Notes: a model not told the origin generated them from the letters alone. A stretch of DNA of 48,856 nucleotides from CAZVEE01 sp964625525 (GCA_964625525.1 CAZVEE010000018.1:1-48856); one strand, 5' to 3'; shown: positions 8,446-17,782, counted from the first letter of the stretch. Numbers and translations are program-made.

Positions 8446-8585
8446 TTAGCGTCCCTGCCCCAATGTGCTCACAGTGAGGCCAAGCGCCGGGCGCGTCAAT
8501 GTGGCCACCAGATGGTGAACAGCGCCCTACACCGGCGCCTTGCTTACCCCATCGCGAGAGGCCCGAGTCGGCTAGGGTGCGGGCC

Positions 8586-10031
8586 ATGAGCAAGATGGCG
8601 GAACGCTTTGCCTGTCAGTCCTGCGGAGCGGTCTATGCCAAATGGCAGGGCCGGTGCGACAGCTGCGGCGGCTGGAATACGATCGAGGAAGACCCGGGCT
8701 TGGCGGCGGCGGCGGGCGAAGCCGCGCCGAAGGGCAGCCTGGCGAAATCGGGCGCCAAGGGGCGCTCCATTGACCTGGTGTCGCTGGCGGGAGAAGGCGA
8801 TGACCCTCCACGCCTCGTCTCGGGCATGGCGGAGCTGGACCGGGTGACGGGCGGCGGGCTGGTCCCGGGGTCTGCGACGCTGGTGGGCGGTGATCCGGGC
8901 ATTGGCAAGTCCACGATCCTGTTGCAACTGGCCGCACGGCTGGCAAGCGCCGGCTATCCGGTCGCTTACATCTCGGGCGAGGAAGCGGTGGCGCAGGTGC
9001 GGCTGCGCGCAAGCCGCCTGGGTCTGGCAGAGGCGCCGGTGAAGCTCGCCTCGGCCACCAATCTGCGTGACATCCTGACCACTTTGGAAAAGGACAATCC
9101 GGCGCTCGTCATTGTCGATTCGATCCAAACCATGTGGACCGACACGCTCGATTCCGCCCCAGGGACCGTGTCTCAGGTGCGGGCCGGGGCGCAGGAACTG
9201 GTGCGCTTTGCCAAGCGGTCGGACACCGCCCTGGTACTGGTGGGTCATGTGACCAAGGACGGGCAGATCGCGGGTCCGCGCGTGGTGGAGCACATGGTGG
9301 ACACGGTGCTCTATTTCGAAGGCGAGCGCGGGCACCAGTTCCGGATCCTGCGCGCGGTGAAGAACCGCTTCGGCGCCACCGACGAAATCGGTGTCTTCGA
9401 GATGACGGGCGCGGGACTGTCGGAAGTGGCAAACCCTTCGGCCCTGTTCCTGGATGCACGCGACGCGGACGCGGCCGGATCGGCGGTGTTCGCAGGGATC
9501 GAGGGCACGCGGCCGGTGCTGGTGGAAATCCAGGCGCTGGTCGCGCACACGCCCCTTGGCACCCCCCGGCGCACGGTGGTGGGCTGGGACACCGGGCGGC
9601 TCGCCATGGTGATCGCCGTGCTCGACACGCGCTGCGGTGCGGGTGTGGGGGCCATGGATGTGTATCTGAACGTGGCAGGGGGCCTGCGGGTGTTGGAGCC
9701 GGCGGCGGATCTGGCAGTGGCGGCTGCCCTCATGTCATCAGCGATGGGCGTGGCGCTGCCCAAAGACACCGTCTTTTTCGGCGAAGTGGCGCTCTCCGGG
9801 GCGGTGCGGCCGGTCTCCCAGGGCGAGGCGCGGCGCAAAGAGGCCAAGAAGCTTGGTTTTGCGCGCGCCGTCGGCCCGGTCCCGCGTGGCCAGAAGCAAA
9901 CAGGGGGTAAAGGCCGCGCTAAGGCGTCAGAAACACTAATGAGCGTACCAGTGTCCTCACTTGCCGACCTGATCGACTGGATCCGCACGGAAGGCCAACC
10001 GGAGCCGGGCGGCCCAGCGGTCGGTCCCTGA
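8586..10031 (+). CDS. radA: DNA repair protein RadA (Sms)
   Basis: A 481-aa DnaB-like branch-migration helicase for recombination intermediates. It has the N-terminal zinc finger (C10, C13, C24, C27), Walker A GGDPGIGKST at 101-110, the RadA-specific KNRFG motif at 259-263, and a C-terminal Lon-protease-like domain from about 300. The ATG at 8586 starts directly before the zinc-finger region; the open frame upstream has no conserved sequence. The C-terminal tail (about 455-481) is short and proline/glycine rich. It heads a run with cvpA, purF and an SDR. Confidence 0.96.
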   Translation: MSKMAERFACQSCGAVYAKWQGRCDSCGGWNTIEEDPGLAAAAGEAAPKGSLAKSGAKGRSIDLVSLAGEGDDPPRLVSGMAELDRVTGGGLVPGSATLVGGDPGIGKSTILLQLAARLASAGYPVAYISGEEAVAQVRLRASRLGLAEAPVKLASATNLRDILTTLEKDNPALVIVDSIQTMWTDTLDSAPGTVSQVRAGAQELVRFAKRSDTALVLVGHVTKDGQIAGPRVVEHMVDTVLYFEGERGHQFRILRAVKNRFGATDEIGVFEMTGAGLSEVANPSALFLDARDADAAGSAVFAGIEGTRPVLVEIQALVAHTPLGTPRRTVVGWDTGRLAMVIAVLDTRCGAGVGAMDVYLNVAGGLRVLEPAADLAVAAALMSSAMGVALPKDTVFFGEVALSGAVRPVSQGEARRKEAKKLGFARAVGPVPRGQKQTGGKGRAKASETLMSVPVSSLADLIDWIRTEGQPEPGGPAVGP

Positions 10032-10077
10032 CCGTTGCGCGCGAGGCTCTCGCCGCGCACCTCAAGAGGGCCTGTCC

Positions 10078-10794
10078 ATGACTCTCGTCGATGTTCTCGT
10101 TCTACTCGTGATCGCGATTTCTGCCTTCGTCGCTCTGCTGCGCGGGTTTTCTCATGAAGTGCTATCGCTGCTGCGCTGGGTGATCGCGGCGCTCATAACG
10201 GGGGGCGTGCTGTGGCTGTCCGGGTCCACGATCGATCTGTTGGGCGCGGCGGCGGGACCGGTGAAAGTCATGCTGGCGGTGGGATTGTTCGCCCTCTTGC
10301 TGGTGGTGCTGCACCGGGTGAAACAGCGCCTGCTGCCCGATGACCGCTCTGAAGCCATGAGCGGCTGGGACCAGGTGATGGGCTTTGTCTTCGGCGCGGC
10401 GCGAGGAGTTCTGGTTGTCGCGGCGCTGTTTAAAGCGTATCTGGTGATCGCGGACGGGGGCGCACCGCAATGGGCGCGTGATGCTCGGCTCTATCCGGTG
10501 ATCGCGGGCACATCAAATCTCTTGAATGCGGTGGTGCCCGGAGAGATAACTGACCGTGCGGCCAGCGTTGCCGCCCCGCGCCCGGTGCCCCGGACCGCCC
10601 CGGCGACGCGCCAGCCAGAAACGGTCCCGCGCCCGGTTCTGCGCGCACCGCGCCCGGCCGGCGTAACCGAACCGGCGGCGAGCGCAGCTGATACCGGATC
10701 CCAGGACGGGTCCGACGACGAGACCGAAGGATACTCGCGCGACGAGCGCAACGCGATCGAACAGCTTCTGCGCAACAAGTTGGATTCGCCCTGA
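10078..10794 (+). CDS. cvpA: CvpA family membrane protein
   Basis: A 238-aa inner-membrane protein with about four transmembrane segments in the first 125 residues and the family-typical GWDQVMGFVFGAARGVLVV segment at about 101-119. The C-terminal third (about 155-238) is a disordered Pro/Arg/Ala-rich then acidic tail. CvpA is required for colicin V production in E. coli and linked to envelope homeostasis; its molecular function is unsettled. Its TGA overlaps the purF ATG by one base (10794), showing translational coupling. The cvpA-purF pairing is also seen in E. coli. Confidence 0.9.
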   Translation: MTLVDVLVLLVIAISAFVALLRGFSHEVLSLLRWVIAALITGGVLWLSGSTIDLLGAAAGPVKVMLAVGLFALLLVVLHRVKQRLLPDDRSEAMSGWDQVMGFVFGAARGVLVVAALFKAYLVIADGGAPQWARDARLYPVIAGTSNLLNAVVPGEITDRAASVAAPRPVPRTAPATRQPETVPRPVLRAPRPAGVTEPAASAADTGSQDGSDDETEGYSRDERNAIEQLLRNKLDSP

Positions 10795-12338
10795 TGGCTT
10801 TTTCGACCGACGACCGGACGCCACCGCCCTCCCCCAACAGCCGCCTTGCGGCGTCACCCGGAACGGCGGAGCGGGATGCGCCCGGAATGTCGGTCGAGGA
10901 CGATTGCGCAGACGACAAGTTCAAGGACGAATGCGGTGTCTTCGGCATTCTCGGCCATGACGACGCGGCGGTGCTGACGGCGCTGGGATTGCACGCGCTT
11001 CAGCACCGGGGACAAGAAGCTTGCGGGATTGTGTCCTTCGACGGGGAAGGCTTCAACTCCGAACGCCATATGGGGCGCGTGGGTGAGCATTTCGGGCGCG
11101 ACTCCGGCCGGCTCGCTAAGCTGCCGGGCGCGGCAGCCATCGGCCATGTGCGCTATCCCACCTCCGGCGGGGCATTGATGCGCAATGTCCAACCGCTTTA
11201 CGCCGACCTGCCCACGGGCGGCATCGCCATGGCGCATAACGGCAACCTGACCAACGCCAATGCCCTGCGCCGGGAACTCGTCGCAAATGGCGCCATCTTC
11301 CAGTCCACCAGCGACACCGAAACCATCCTGCATCTGATCGCCACCAGCCGCGCCGGTCGCATTGCGTCGCGCATGGCCGATGCCCTGCGCCAAATCGAAG
11401 GCGCTTATTCGCTGGTGGCGCTGACGAACAAAAAACTAATCGGCGTGCGCGATGCGCATGGGGTGCGTCCGCTGATCATCGGCAAACTGGGGAAGGCGGA
11501 CGTTCTGGCGTCTGAGACCTGCGCTCTCGACATTCTCGGTGCGGACTTCGTGCGCGAAGTGGAACCGGGAGAGATGGTGATCTTCCAGAAGGGCCGGGAG
11601 ATGCGCTCGGAGTATCCGCTCCCCTCCCGGGACCGACGCTTCTGCATTTTCGAGTATGTCTATTTCTCCCGCGCCGACAGCAGCTTTGACAATGTGAGCG
11701 TGTATGAGGCGCGCAAGAATATCGGCCGTGAACTGGCGCGCGAGGAACCGGCGGACGCGGATATCGTGATCCCGGTGCCGGACTCCGGCTTGCCCGCGAC
11801 GTTGGGCTTTGCCGAGACGGCGGGCCTGCCTTTCGACTATGGCATCATCAGAAACAACTATGTGGGCCGTACCTTTATTCAGCCCACGCAGAAATCGCGT
11901 CAGCATGCGGTGCGCTTGAAGTTCAGCCCCAACCGCTCGGTACTCGACGGGAAGCGCGTGGTGCTGGTCGATGACAGCATCGTGCGGGGCACCACGTCGC
12001 TGGGCATTGTGCAAATGGTGCGCGATGCGGGCGCGCGCGAAGTGCATATGCGGATTGCCAGCCCGCCCACCATCGGCTCGTGCTTTTACGGCGTGAATAC
12101 GCCGATGACGAACGAACTCATCGCCTCGCGCATGTCCACCCGCGAGATCGAAGCCATTCTCAAAGTGGACAGCTTGGGCTATCTCTCCATTGACGGGCTG
12201 CACCGGGCCATGGGCCGACCAGAACGTGACGCGGAAAACCCAGGCTTCTGCGACGCCTGCTTCACCGGTGATTATCCGATCCGGCTTTTTGACAAAGAGG
12301 AAGGCGGCCTCTCCAACCAGTTGAGCTTTTTGCAGTAA
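10794..12338 (+). CDS. purF: Amidophosphoribosyltransferase
   Basis: A 514-aa enzyme catalysing the first committed step of purine synthesis, PRPP plus glutamine to 5-phosphoribosylamine. The Ntn-type glutaminase nucleophile is C47 in KDECGVFGIL, which becomes N-terminal after propeptide removal. The phosphoribosyltransferase domain carries the PRPP motif VVLVDDSIVRGTT at about residues 385-397. The leader before C47 is long; an internal ATG at 10887 (M32) would give a more usual 15-residue propeptide. The ATG at 10794 is kept because it overlaps the cvpA stop. The TAA overlaps the next ATG by one base. Confidence 0.96.
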   Translation: MAFSTDDRTPPPSPNSRLAASPGTAERDAPGMSVEDDCADDKFKDECGVFGILGHDDAAVLTALGLHALQHRGQEACGIVSFDGEGFNSERHMGRVGEHFGRDSGRLAKLPGAAAIGHVRYPTSGGALMRNVQPLYADLPTGGIAMAHNGNLTNANALRRELVANGAIFQSTSDTETILHLIATSRAGRIASRMADALRQIEGAYSLVALTNKKLIGVRDAHGVRPLIIGKLGKADVLASETCALDILGADFVREVEPGEMVIFQKGREMRSEYPLPSRDRRFCIFEYVYFSRADSSFDNVSVYEARKNIGRELAREEPADADIVIPVPDSGLPATLGFAETAGLPFDYGIIRNNYVGRTFIQPTQKSRQHAVRLKFSPNRSVLDGKRVVLVDDSIVRGTTSLGIVQMVRDAGAREVHMRIASPPTIGSCFYGVNTPMTNELIASRMSTREIEAILKVDSLGYLSIDGLHRAMGRPERDAENPGFCDACFTGDYPIRLFDKEEGGLSNQLSFLQ

Positions 12339-13099
12339 TGACATCCGCATCCGAACCGTCCGCCGCCCGCACTATTCTGATCACCGGCGCTTCGCGCGGC
12401 ATTGGCCGGGCGCTAGCGGTGGCGTTCGGGCGCGCGGGCGCAGAGCTGATCCTGGTGGCGCGCACCGTGGGCGGCCTAGAGGAAACCGATGATCAGGTGC
12501 GCGCGGCGGGTGGCCAACCGGCGACCCTGGTACCGCTCGACCTTGCCGACCATGACGGGATCGACCGCCTGGGCGCGAGCCTCTACGAGCGCTGGGGCCG
12601 GCTCGACGCCCTGATCGGCAATGCGGGTATTCTGGGTCCGCTGAGCCCGCTCGGCCATATTGAAGTCAAGACCTGGGATCAGGTCATGGCGGTGAATCTG
12701 ACTGCCAATTGGCGCCTGATCCGAGCCATGGATCCGCTGCTGAAGCTGTCACCAGCGGGGCGCGCGGTGTTCCTCACTTCGGGCGCGGCGCGCAAGCACC
12801 GGCCCTTTTGGGGCGCGTATGCAGCCAGCAAAGCGGCACTGGAAAGCCTTGTGCTCACCTATGCGGCGGAATGCGATACCACCGCCGTGCGGGTGAATCT
12901 GGTGAATCCGGGGCCCATGCGCACGGTCATGCGAGCCCAGGCCATGCCGGGGGAAGACCCCGAGACCCTGCCCCTGCCCGGTGCACTGGCGCCGCTGGTG
13001 ATGGCCCTTGCCGACCCGGCCGAGACGCGCAACGGGGCTGTGGTGGCCTTTGATCCGGCTCCGGCGCCAACCAAGGATGGCGCCGGAGCACCGGCCTGA
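12338..13099 (+). CDS. SDR family oxidoreductase
   Basis: A 253-aa classical short-chain dehydrogenase/reductase. The cofactor motif TGASRGIG is at 16-23, NAG at 95-97, and the catalytic Ser-Tyr-Lys set is S148, Y161 and K165 in YAASK. Its ATG overlaps the purF stop, so it is translated with purF. An SDR directly after purF is a common alphaproteobacterial arrangement (E. coli YciK-like), but the substrate is unknown. The last 20 residues are a low-complexity Ala/Pro tail. It ends 36 bp from the convergent der gene, with a 16-bp tandem repeat starting in between. Confidence 0.9.
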   Translation: MTSASEPSAARTILITGASRGIGRALAVAFGRAGAELILVARTVGGLEETDDQVRAAGGQPATLVPLDLADHDGIDRLGASLYERWGRLDALIGNAGILGPLSPLGHIEVKTWDQVMAVNLTANWRLIRAMDPLLKLSPAGRAVFLTSGAARKHRPFWGAYAASKAALESLVLTYAAECDTTAVRVNLVNPGPMRTVMRAQAMPGEDPETLPLPGALAPLVMALADPAETRNGAVVAFDPAPAPTKDGAGAPA

Positions 13100-13104
13100 G
13101 CACC

Positions 13105-13152
13105 CAGTCGTCCTTCACATCAGTCGTCCTTCACATCAGTCGTCCTTCACAT
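13105..13152. repeat. Three perfect tandem copies of a 16-bp unit at the der 3' end
   Basis: The unit CAGTCGTCCTTCACAT occurs at 13105-13120, 13121-13136 and 13137-13152. On the minus strand each copy reads as the der C-terminal codons (VKDD) plus TGA. Translation stops in the first copy (stop 13136-13138) and the other two are downstream. This looks like replication slippage that triplicated the end of der. Confidence 0.9.
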
Positions 13153-14509
13153 ACGGGTTCTTGCGCTCGCGCCAGAAGAAGCGGATGGGCACGGCGGGGA
13201 TGTCGAACGTCTCCCGGATCGAATTGATCATATATCGCGTATAAGAATCCGGGAGTTCATCCGCTCGCGTCGTAAAGGCCGCGAAAGTGGGCGGGCGGCT
13301 CTTCACCTGAGTCACATAGCGGATGCGCACGCGCCGGCCACTCACGGCCGGGGCCGGGTGACGGGATTGCGCGCCTTCCAGCCAGCGGTTCAACCCGGCC
13401 GTGGGCACACGCTTGTTCCACAGGTCATAAACATCAAAGGCAGAGTTCATCAGCGCCTCGACGCCCCGGCCATGCTCGCCGGAAAGCGGCACCAGCGGCA
13501 CGCCGCGCACTTGGGGCAAGAGCCGGTCCACCATCTCAATGGCATCGCGATGAGCCGCCTGCTTGTCCTCCACCAGGTCCCACTTGTTGTACCCGATGAC
13601 GAGCGCCCGGCCCTCGCGGATCACCAGATCGGCGATGGAGAGGTCCTGTTTTTCAAACGGGGTTTGGGAATCGATCAGAAGAATGACGACTTCAGCGAAA
13701 CGCACCGCACGCAGAGTATCGGACGTGGAGAGCTTCTCGATTTTCTCCACGACACGGGATTTGCGGCGCAGACCCGCGGTGTCGTAGAGCTTTACCGGTC
13801 GGTCTTCCCAATTCCACATCACCGCAATGGAATCGCGGGTGATGCCGGCTTCCGGGCCCGTCAGCATCCGATCCTGCCCGATCAGCGTATTGATCAAAGT
13901 GGACTTGCCCGCATTGGGCCGGCCCACCACGGCGATGCGCAAGGGGCGATCGGGGCCCAGCTCGTCGGGCTCGTCTTCTGCCACGTCTTCGACGCGCCCG
14001 GCCGGGGCGTGGACGGACTCCAGGCCGGTTTCGAGCGCCGCATAAAGGTCGCCCATGCCCTCGCCATGTTCGGCAGAGACGGCAATCGGTTCCCCCAACC
14101 CCAGCGCGAAAGCGTCATAGAGGCCCGCGTCCGAAGCGCTGCCCTCGCATTTGTTGGCCACGAGCAGGACCTTGGCGGGCTCTTTGCGCAACAGGTCCGC
14201 GAAATGGCGATCAAGCGGTGTGACGCCTGCGCGGGCATCGATCACGAAGAGGCACAGATCAGCACCGGCGATGGCGGCTTCGGGCTGGGCGCGCATGCGT
14301 GCTTCCAGCCGCTCGCCCTTCACGTCTTCCAAGCCCGCGGTATCCACGGCCAGGAAGCGCAGATCACCCAGACGCGCCTCCCCCTCCCGCCGATCGCGGG
14401 TCACGCCCGGCGTATCATCCACAATGGCCAGCCGCTTGCCGACAAGCCGGTTGAAGAGGGTGGACTTGCCCACATTGGGCCGCCCGATAATCGCAACAGT
14501 GGGCAGCAT
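13136..14509 (-). CDS. der: Ribosome biogenesis GTPase Der (EngA)
   Basis: A 457-aa essential tandem-GTPase needed for 50S assembly. The first G domain begins with GRPNVGKS at 9-16, followed by DTPGVTRD and DTAG. The second has GRPNAGKST, DTAGLRRKSR and NKWD. A C-terminal KH-like domain ends in FWRERKNPYVKDD. The G4 of the first domain reads NKCE rather than NKxD, which is common in this family. It lies downstream of yfgM-bamB, as in E. coli, but a rho-independent terminator separates it from bamB. The 3' end is inside a triplicated 16-bp repeat. Confidence 0.97.
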   Translation of the reverse strand: MLPTVAIIGRPNVGKSTLFNRLVGKRLAIVDDTPGVTRDRREGEARLGDLRFLAVDTAGLEDVKGERLEARMRAQPEAAIAGADLCLFVIDARAGVTPLDRHFADLLRKEPAKVLLVANKCEGSASDAGLYDAFALGLGEPIAVSAEHGEGMGDLYAALETGLESVHAPAGRVEDVAEDEPDELGPDRPLRIAVVGRPNAGKSTLINTLIGQDRMLTGPEAGITRDSIAVMWNWEDRPVKLYDTAGLRRKSRVVEKIEKLSTSDTLRAVRFAEVVILLIDSQTPFEKQDLSIADLVIREGRALVIGYNKWDLVEDKQAAHRDAIEMVDRLLPQVRGVPLVPLSGEHGRGVEALMNSAFDVYDLWNKRVPTAGLNRWLEGAQSRHPAPAVSGRRVRIRYVTQVKSRPPTFAAFTTRADELPDSYTRYMINSIRETFDIPAVPIRFFWRERKNPYVKDD

Positions 14510-14534
14510 GAGCCTCAGGGCTCCTTTGCACTCT

Positions 14535-14573
14535 AAAAAACAAAGGCCCGGTCGCAGGCAGCGCGACCGGGCC
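14535..14573 (-). terminator. Rho-independent terminator between bamB and der
   Basis: The perfect 11-bp stem GGCCCGGTCGC (14545-14555) and GCGACCGGGCC (14563-14573) encloses a 7-nt loop. On the minus strand it is followed by TTTGTTTTTT (14544-14535). It lies 24 bp past the bamB stop and 26 bp before the der ATG, so it should stop or attenuate transcription from yfgM-bamB into der. Confidence 0.88.
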
Positions 14574-14596
14574 GGGATCCGTTCGCCGCAGCGATG

Positions 14597-16015
14597 TTAC
14601 CGCATGGCGGTCAGGGTGCCGTCGTCGGTCAGCACATACACGACGCCATTGGCGACCACGGGCTGGATATAGGCTTTGCCGGGGCCGCGGAAGGCGGTCA
14701 TGACTTTGCCGTCGGTCGGATTGAAAAAGGCCATCTCGCCGAGCGAATTGACCATCAGCAACCGCCCAGAGACGAGCAGCGGGCCCGTCCAGGCGACGGT
14801 GCCGGAGCGGTCTTCCGGGTCTTCATAGCGCTTCAGGCGCGTCAGCCAGCGGATGCGGCCGTCACGACGGGAAACACAGATCAGCTCGCCTTCCACCGTG
14901 ACCAGGTAAAGGAATTCTCCTGCCACCCAAGGCGTCTGCGTGCCCGCGATATTGCGCGTCCAGACCCGCTCGCCGGTGCGCATGTCAATGGACACCATGC
15001 GGCCGGAATGGCTGATGGCGTAAACCCGACCATCATCAATCACCGGCCGGCCGGCAATATCGTTGATGCCAGCCATGGCCGTGGTCTTGCCCGTGCGCAC
15101 CAGGGAGTCGGTCCAGATCTCGCGGCCGTTCTGCACCCGCACGGCGATCAACTCGCCGGAGGTAAAGGGCGCGACCACCACATCGCCGGCAATGGCCGGG
15201 CTAACGGCCGAGAGGATCCCGGCGGTCTCGCTCATGGCGCGGTGATCCCACAGGCTCCGCCCGCTTTCGCCATCATAGGCGTGGAGTTGGTTATCGGTCG
15301 CCACCACGAAGACGCGGCCGCTGTCGAAGGTCGGCGCAGTACGGATGGGCACGCCCACCGCTTTTTGCCAGACCGGCTCGCCATTCGCCGCATCAAGCGC
15401 GACCACCTGGCCAAAGCCATTGGCAACGAAAAGCTTGCCTTCACCGAAGGCCATGCCGCCGCCGAACCCAACGCGCGCGCGCTCATCATCGGGGACAAGC
15501 GAGCGTTCCCAGAGCTTGTCGCCATCCACGCGGGCGAAAGCCCGCACGGTAGACCGGGCATCAAGCACGTAGATGCGCTCATCGGCGATGATGGGCGGGG
15601 CGGTCAGAGGCGAATCGTTGGAGGAGCCCGTGCCCGCTCTGACGGACCAGACCCGCTTCAGGATCTGGGAGTCGCCCACTGGACCTTCGCCCACCGTCAG
15701 GTGCTGCATGGCATTGCTGGCGACACCGCCAGGCTGAGACCACGCCGTGTTCACCCGCGCCGCCGGCACGGTGACCTCTAGATCCGCGATCCGGGGATCC
15801 GGTTCGAGTTTTTGTTGAAGCTCCAGCACCGAGATGCGCCGGCTCGCCGGGGCGATCTCCTGGTCGGAGTCATCACCGCTGCCGCCATCCACCAAATCCA
15901 AAAAGGCGCAGGAGGCCACTAACACGCTCAGGCCCATCACTGCCGTGAGGCGCGCCGCCCGCGCGCTGATGGTTGCGAAAGAGATCTGGCCGCCGGCCGC
16001 TATACGCTCACTCAT
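14597..16015 (-). CDS. bamB: Outer membrane assembly lipoprotein BamB
   Basis: A 472-aa beta-propeller lipoprotein of the BAM complex, which inserts beta-barrel proteins into the outer membrane. The N-terminus has a hydrophobic stretch ending in the lipobox LVASC, with lipidated C36. Repeated PQQ-propeller blades follow, for example the segments around VYVLDARSTV, LFVANGFGQVVALDAANGEPVW, VFVVATDNQLHAYD and GRVYAISHSGRMVSIDMRTGERVW. The region between the lipobox and first blade is acidic and linker-like. It overlaps the upstream yfgM-like gene by 4 nt and is followed by a strong terminator before der. Confidence 0.92.
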   Translation of the reverse strand: MSERIAAGGQISFATISARAARLTAVMGLSVLVASCAFLDLVDGGSGDDSDQEIAPASRRISVLELQQKLEPDPRIADLEVTVPAARVNTAWSQPGGVASNAMQHLTVGEGPVGDSQILKRVWSVRAGTGSSNDSPLTAPPIIADERIYVLDARSTVRAFARVDGDKLWERSLVPDDERARVGFGGGMAFGEGKLFVANGFGQVVALDAANGEPVWQKAVGVPIRTAPTFDSGRVFVVATDNQLHAYDGESGRSLWDHRAMSETAGILSAVSPAIAGDVVVAPFTSGELIAVRVQNGREIWTDSLVRTGKTTAMAGINDIAGRPVIDDGRVYAISHSGRMVSIDMRTGERVWTRNIAGTQTPWVAGEFLYLVTVEGELICVSRRDGRIRWLTRLKRYEDPEDRSGTVAWTGPLLVSGRLLMVNSLGEMAFFNPTDGKVMTAFRGPGKAYIQPVVANGVVYVLTDDGTLTAMR

Positions 16016-16755
16016 GGGTCATTCCCCTCCGCCGCCCCGCCTGTCATCTGCGTGCCCGTGCCCTCATTGACAACCGCTGCCTCCGCAGCCGCGGTCTGGG
16101 TTCCACCGGCAAGAAATTCCCGCATCTGGCCCGCCCGCGCCCGCAGGCCCGCAGGCGTTTCCAAATCATCGGCCAGCGCTTGAAAGACCGAGAGCGCGGC
16201 CGCCTGATCGCCCGCGCGCAAATGCGCCAAGCCTTCCAGCTCGCGCACAAAGGCGTTCCAGGGGTTGGCCGCATCGCGCTGTGGCGTTAACCGCGCCAGC
16301 AGGGCTGACGGCTCGGCCGTGTCAGCGAGCAGATAGGACGCTTTCAGCGCCGCCAAGGACCGGAACACCTGTTCCTGGTCGCCATCGCGGGCAATGGCGT
16401 CATAAACCGCCACGGCACCGTCCAGATTGTCCTGATCCGCCAGGAGTTCGGCTTCTTCGAACTGGGCCAGCAGGCGGTAGCCGGCAGGCGCGGCTTCGCC
16501 CGCCGCGCGGATGGCCGCGAGCCCCTGCTCAGGCGCCGCCTCCTGCGCCTGGGTCAGGGCCGCCGTGAAGGCGTCGGACGCGGCTTCGCGCTCGCCCTGC
16601 ATCCAATTCTGATAAACGAGCACCAGGGCCGACACCCCGATCGCGCCCACAATGCCCCCGATCAGCCAGGCGCCATAGGCATTCCACAGCTGGGTCAGTT
16701 GGTCTTGGCGAACGTCTTCATCGACTTCGCGCTCGAATGCAGTCTGATCGCTCAC
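16012..16755 (-). CDS. YfgM-like membrane-anchored TPR protein
   Basis: A 247-aa protein with a single transmembrane segment at about 29-47 after a charged N-terminus (FEREVDEDVRQDQLTQLWNAYG), then periplasmic TPR-like helices. This is the layout of YfgM/DUF2133 proteins, which in E. coli associate with the SecYEG translocon through PpiD. It starts with GTG after GAGAGGG. The ATGA overlap with bamB (16012-16015) shows coupling, and the yfgM-bamB-der order matches E. coli. The TPRs are divergent and recognised by context and layout more than by motif. Confidence 0.85.
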   Translation of the reverse strand: MSDQTAFEREVDEDVRQDQLTQLWNAYGAWLIGGIVGAIGVSALVLVYQNWMQGEREAASDAFTAALTQAQEAAPEQGLAAIRAAGEAAPAGYRLLAQFEEAELLADQDNLDGAVAVYDAIARDGDQEQVFRSLAALKASYLLADTAEPSALLARLTPQRDAANPWNAFVRELEGLAHLRAGDQAAALSVFQALADDLETPAGLRARAGQMREFLAGGTQTAAAEAAVVNEGTGTQMTGGAAEGNDP

Positions 16756-16844
16756 GCGCCCTCTCTAAACCCTAGAGTCCCACGTCTGTCGTGTACCCTA
16801 TCCATGCGACCGCTTCCAGTCCAACAGCCATGGCATAAAACGCC

Positions 16845-17672
16845 TTAGCCGTTTTCGGGGCGCATGCCATAGGTGTGGCGCTGGTCAGGGAAGCGGCGCT
16901 CTTTGACCTGGGCCGCATAAGTGCGGGCCGCATCGGTCACGGCTTGGTCGAGATTGGCAAAGCGCTCGACGAATTTGGGCACCCAGGCGTTCACCCCCAG
17001 CATATCGTCGGTCACGAGAATTTGCCCGTCGCAGCGATTCGACGCGCCAATGCCGATGGTGGGAATGGGGCACAACTCGGTCACCCGCGCGGCCAGTGGC
17101 TCGGCCATGCCCTCCAACACTACCGAAAAGGCACCGGCTTGCGCCACGGCCAGCGCATCGGCCTCAAGCCCCGCCCATTCAGAGCGGCTGCGCCCCGTCG
17201 CCTTGTAGCCCCCGGCTGTCTGCACCGATTGGGGCGTCAGGCCGATATGGGCCATCACGGGAATGCCGCGATCAGTGAGAAAGGCGATGGTATCGGCCAT
17301 GATACGCCCGCCTTCGAGCTTCACGCCCTGACAGCCCGTCTCCTGCATAATCTGCACAGCGTTGCGATACGCGACCTGCGGGCTTTCTTCATAAGACCCG
17401 AACGGCATGTCCACGATCACCAGCGCGTGCCGGGCCCCGCGCATGACCGCCTGACCGTGCAGGATCATCATGTCGAGCGTGACGCCGAGCGTATTGTCGA
17501 GGCCATGCACCACCATGCCCAGACTGTCGCCCACCAACAGCAGATCCACATGCGGGTCGAGAGCCCGGGCCATGGGCGCGGTGTAGGCCGTGAGCGATAC
17601 AATCGGCTCGCCCCCTTTACGGGCGCGAATATCGGGCACGGTGACCCGTTTGAGTTCGGATTGGCTGGACAT
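16845..17672 (-). CDS. panB: 3-methyl-2-oxobutanoate hydroxymethyltransferase
   Basis: A 275-aa PanB, the first step of pantothenate synthesis: alpha-ketoisovalerate plus methylene-tetrahydrofolate to ketopantoate. Family positions are seen: metal ligands D49 (VGDSLGM), D88 (VDMPFGSY) and E120 (VKLEGG), and catalytic E187 (VLEGMAEP). The ATG at 17672 is preferred because GGAG lies 8 nt before it on the minus strand; the frame is open for eight more codons without a better site. No panC is adjacent. It diverges from an oligopeptide-binding protein gene across about 270 bp. Confidence 0.96.
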   Translation of the reverse strand: MSSQSELKRVTVPDIRARKGGEPIVSLTAYTAPMARALDPHVDLLLVGDSLGMVVHGLDNTLGVTLDMMILHGQAVMRGARHALVIVDMPFGSYEESPQVAYRNAVQIMQETGCQGVKLEGGRIMADTIAFLTDRGIPVMAHIGLTPQSVQTAGGYKATGRSRSEWAGLEADALAVAQAGAFSVVLEGMAEPLAARVTELCPIPTIGIGASNRCDGQILVTDDMLGVNAWVPKFVERFANLDQAVTDAARTYAAQVKERRFPDQRHTYGMRPENG

Positions 17673-17782
17673 GGCTCGACTCCGGCAAAGACACAAGCGG
17701 GCTCCACCTTAGACAGGAGAGCCGGGGCGCGGCAAAAAATGCCTTAGGACCGTGGCACCGGCCCGTTACCACCGTAGATAAA

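Noticed and set aside
13105..13152. Possible CRISPR-like direct repeats
   Set aside because: The 16-bp units are directly adjacent with no spacers, and they include the der C-terminal codons.
14594..15781. Long plus-strand open frame opposite bamB
   Set aside because: It is a shadow frame in GC-rich sequence; bamB on the other strand has a lipobox, propeller repeats and coupled neighbours. Similar shadow frames over alr, radA and the RND gene were rejected for the same reason.
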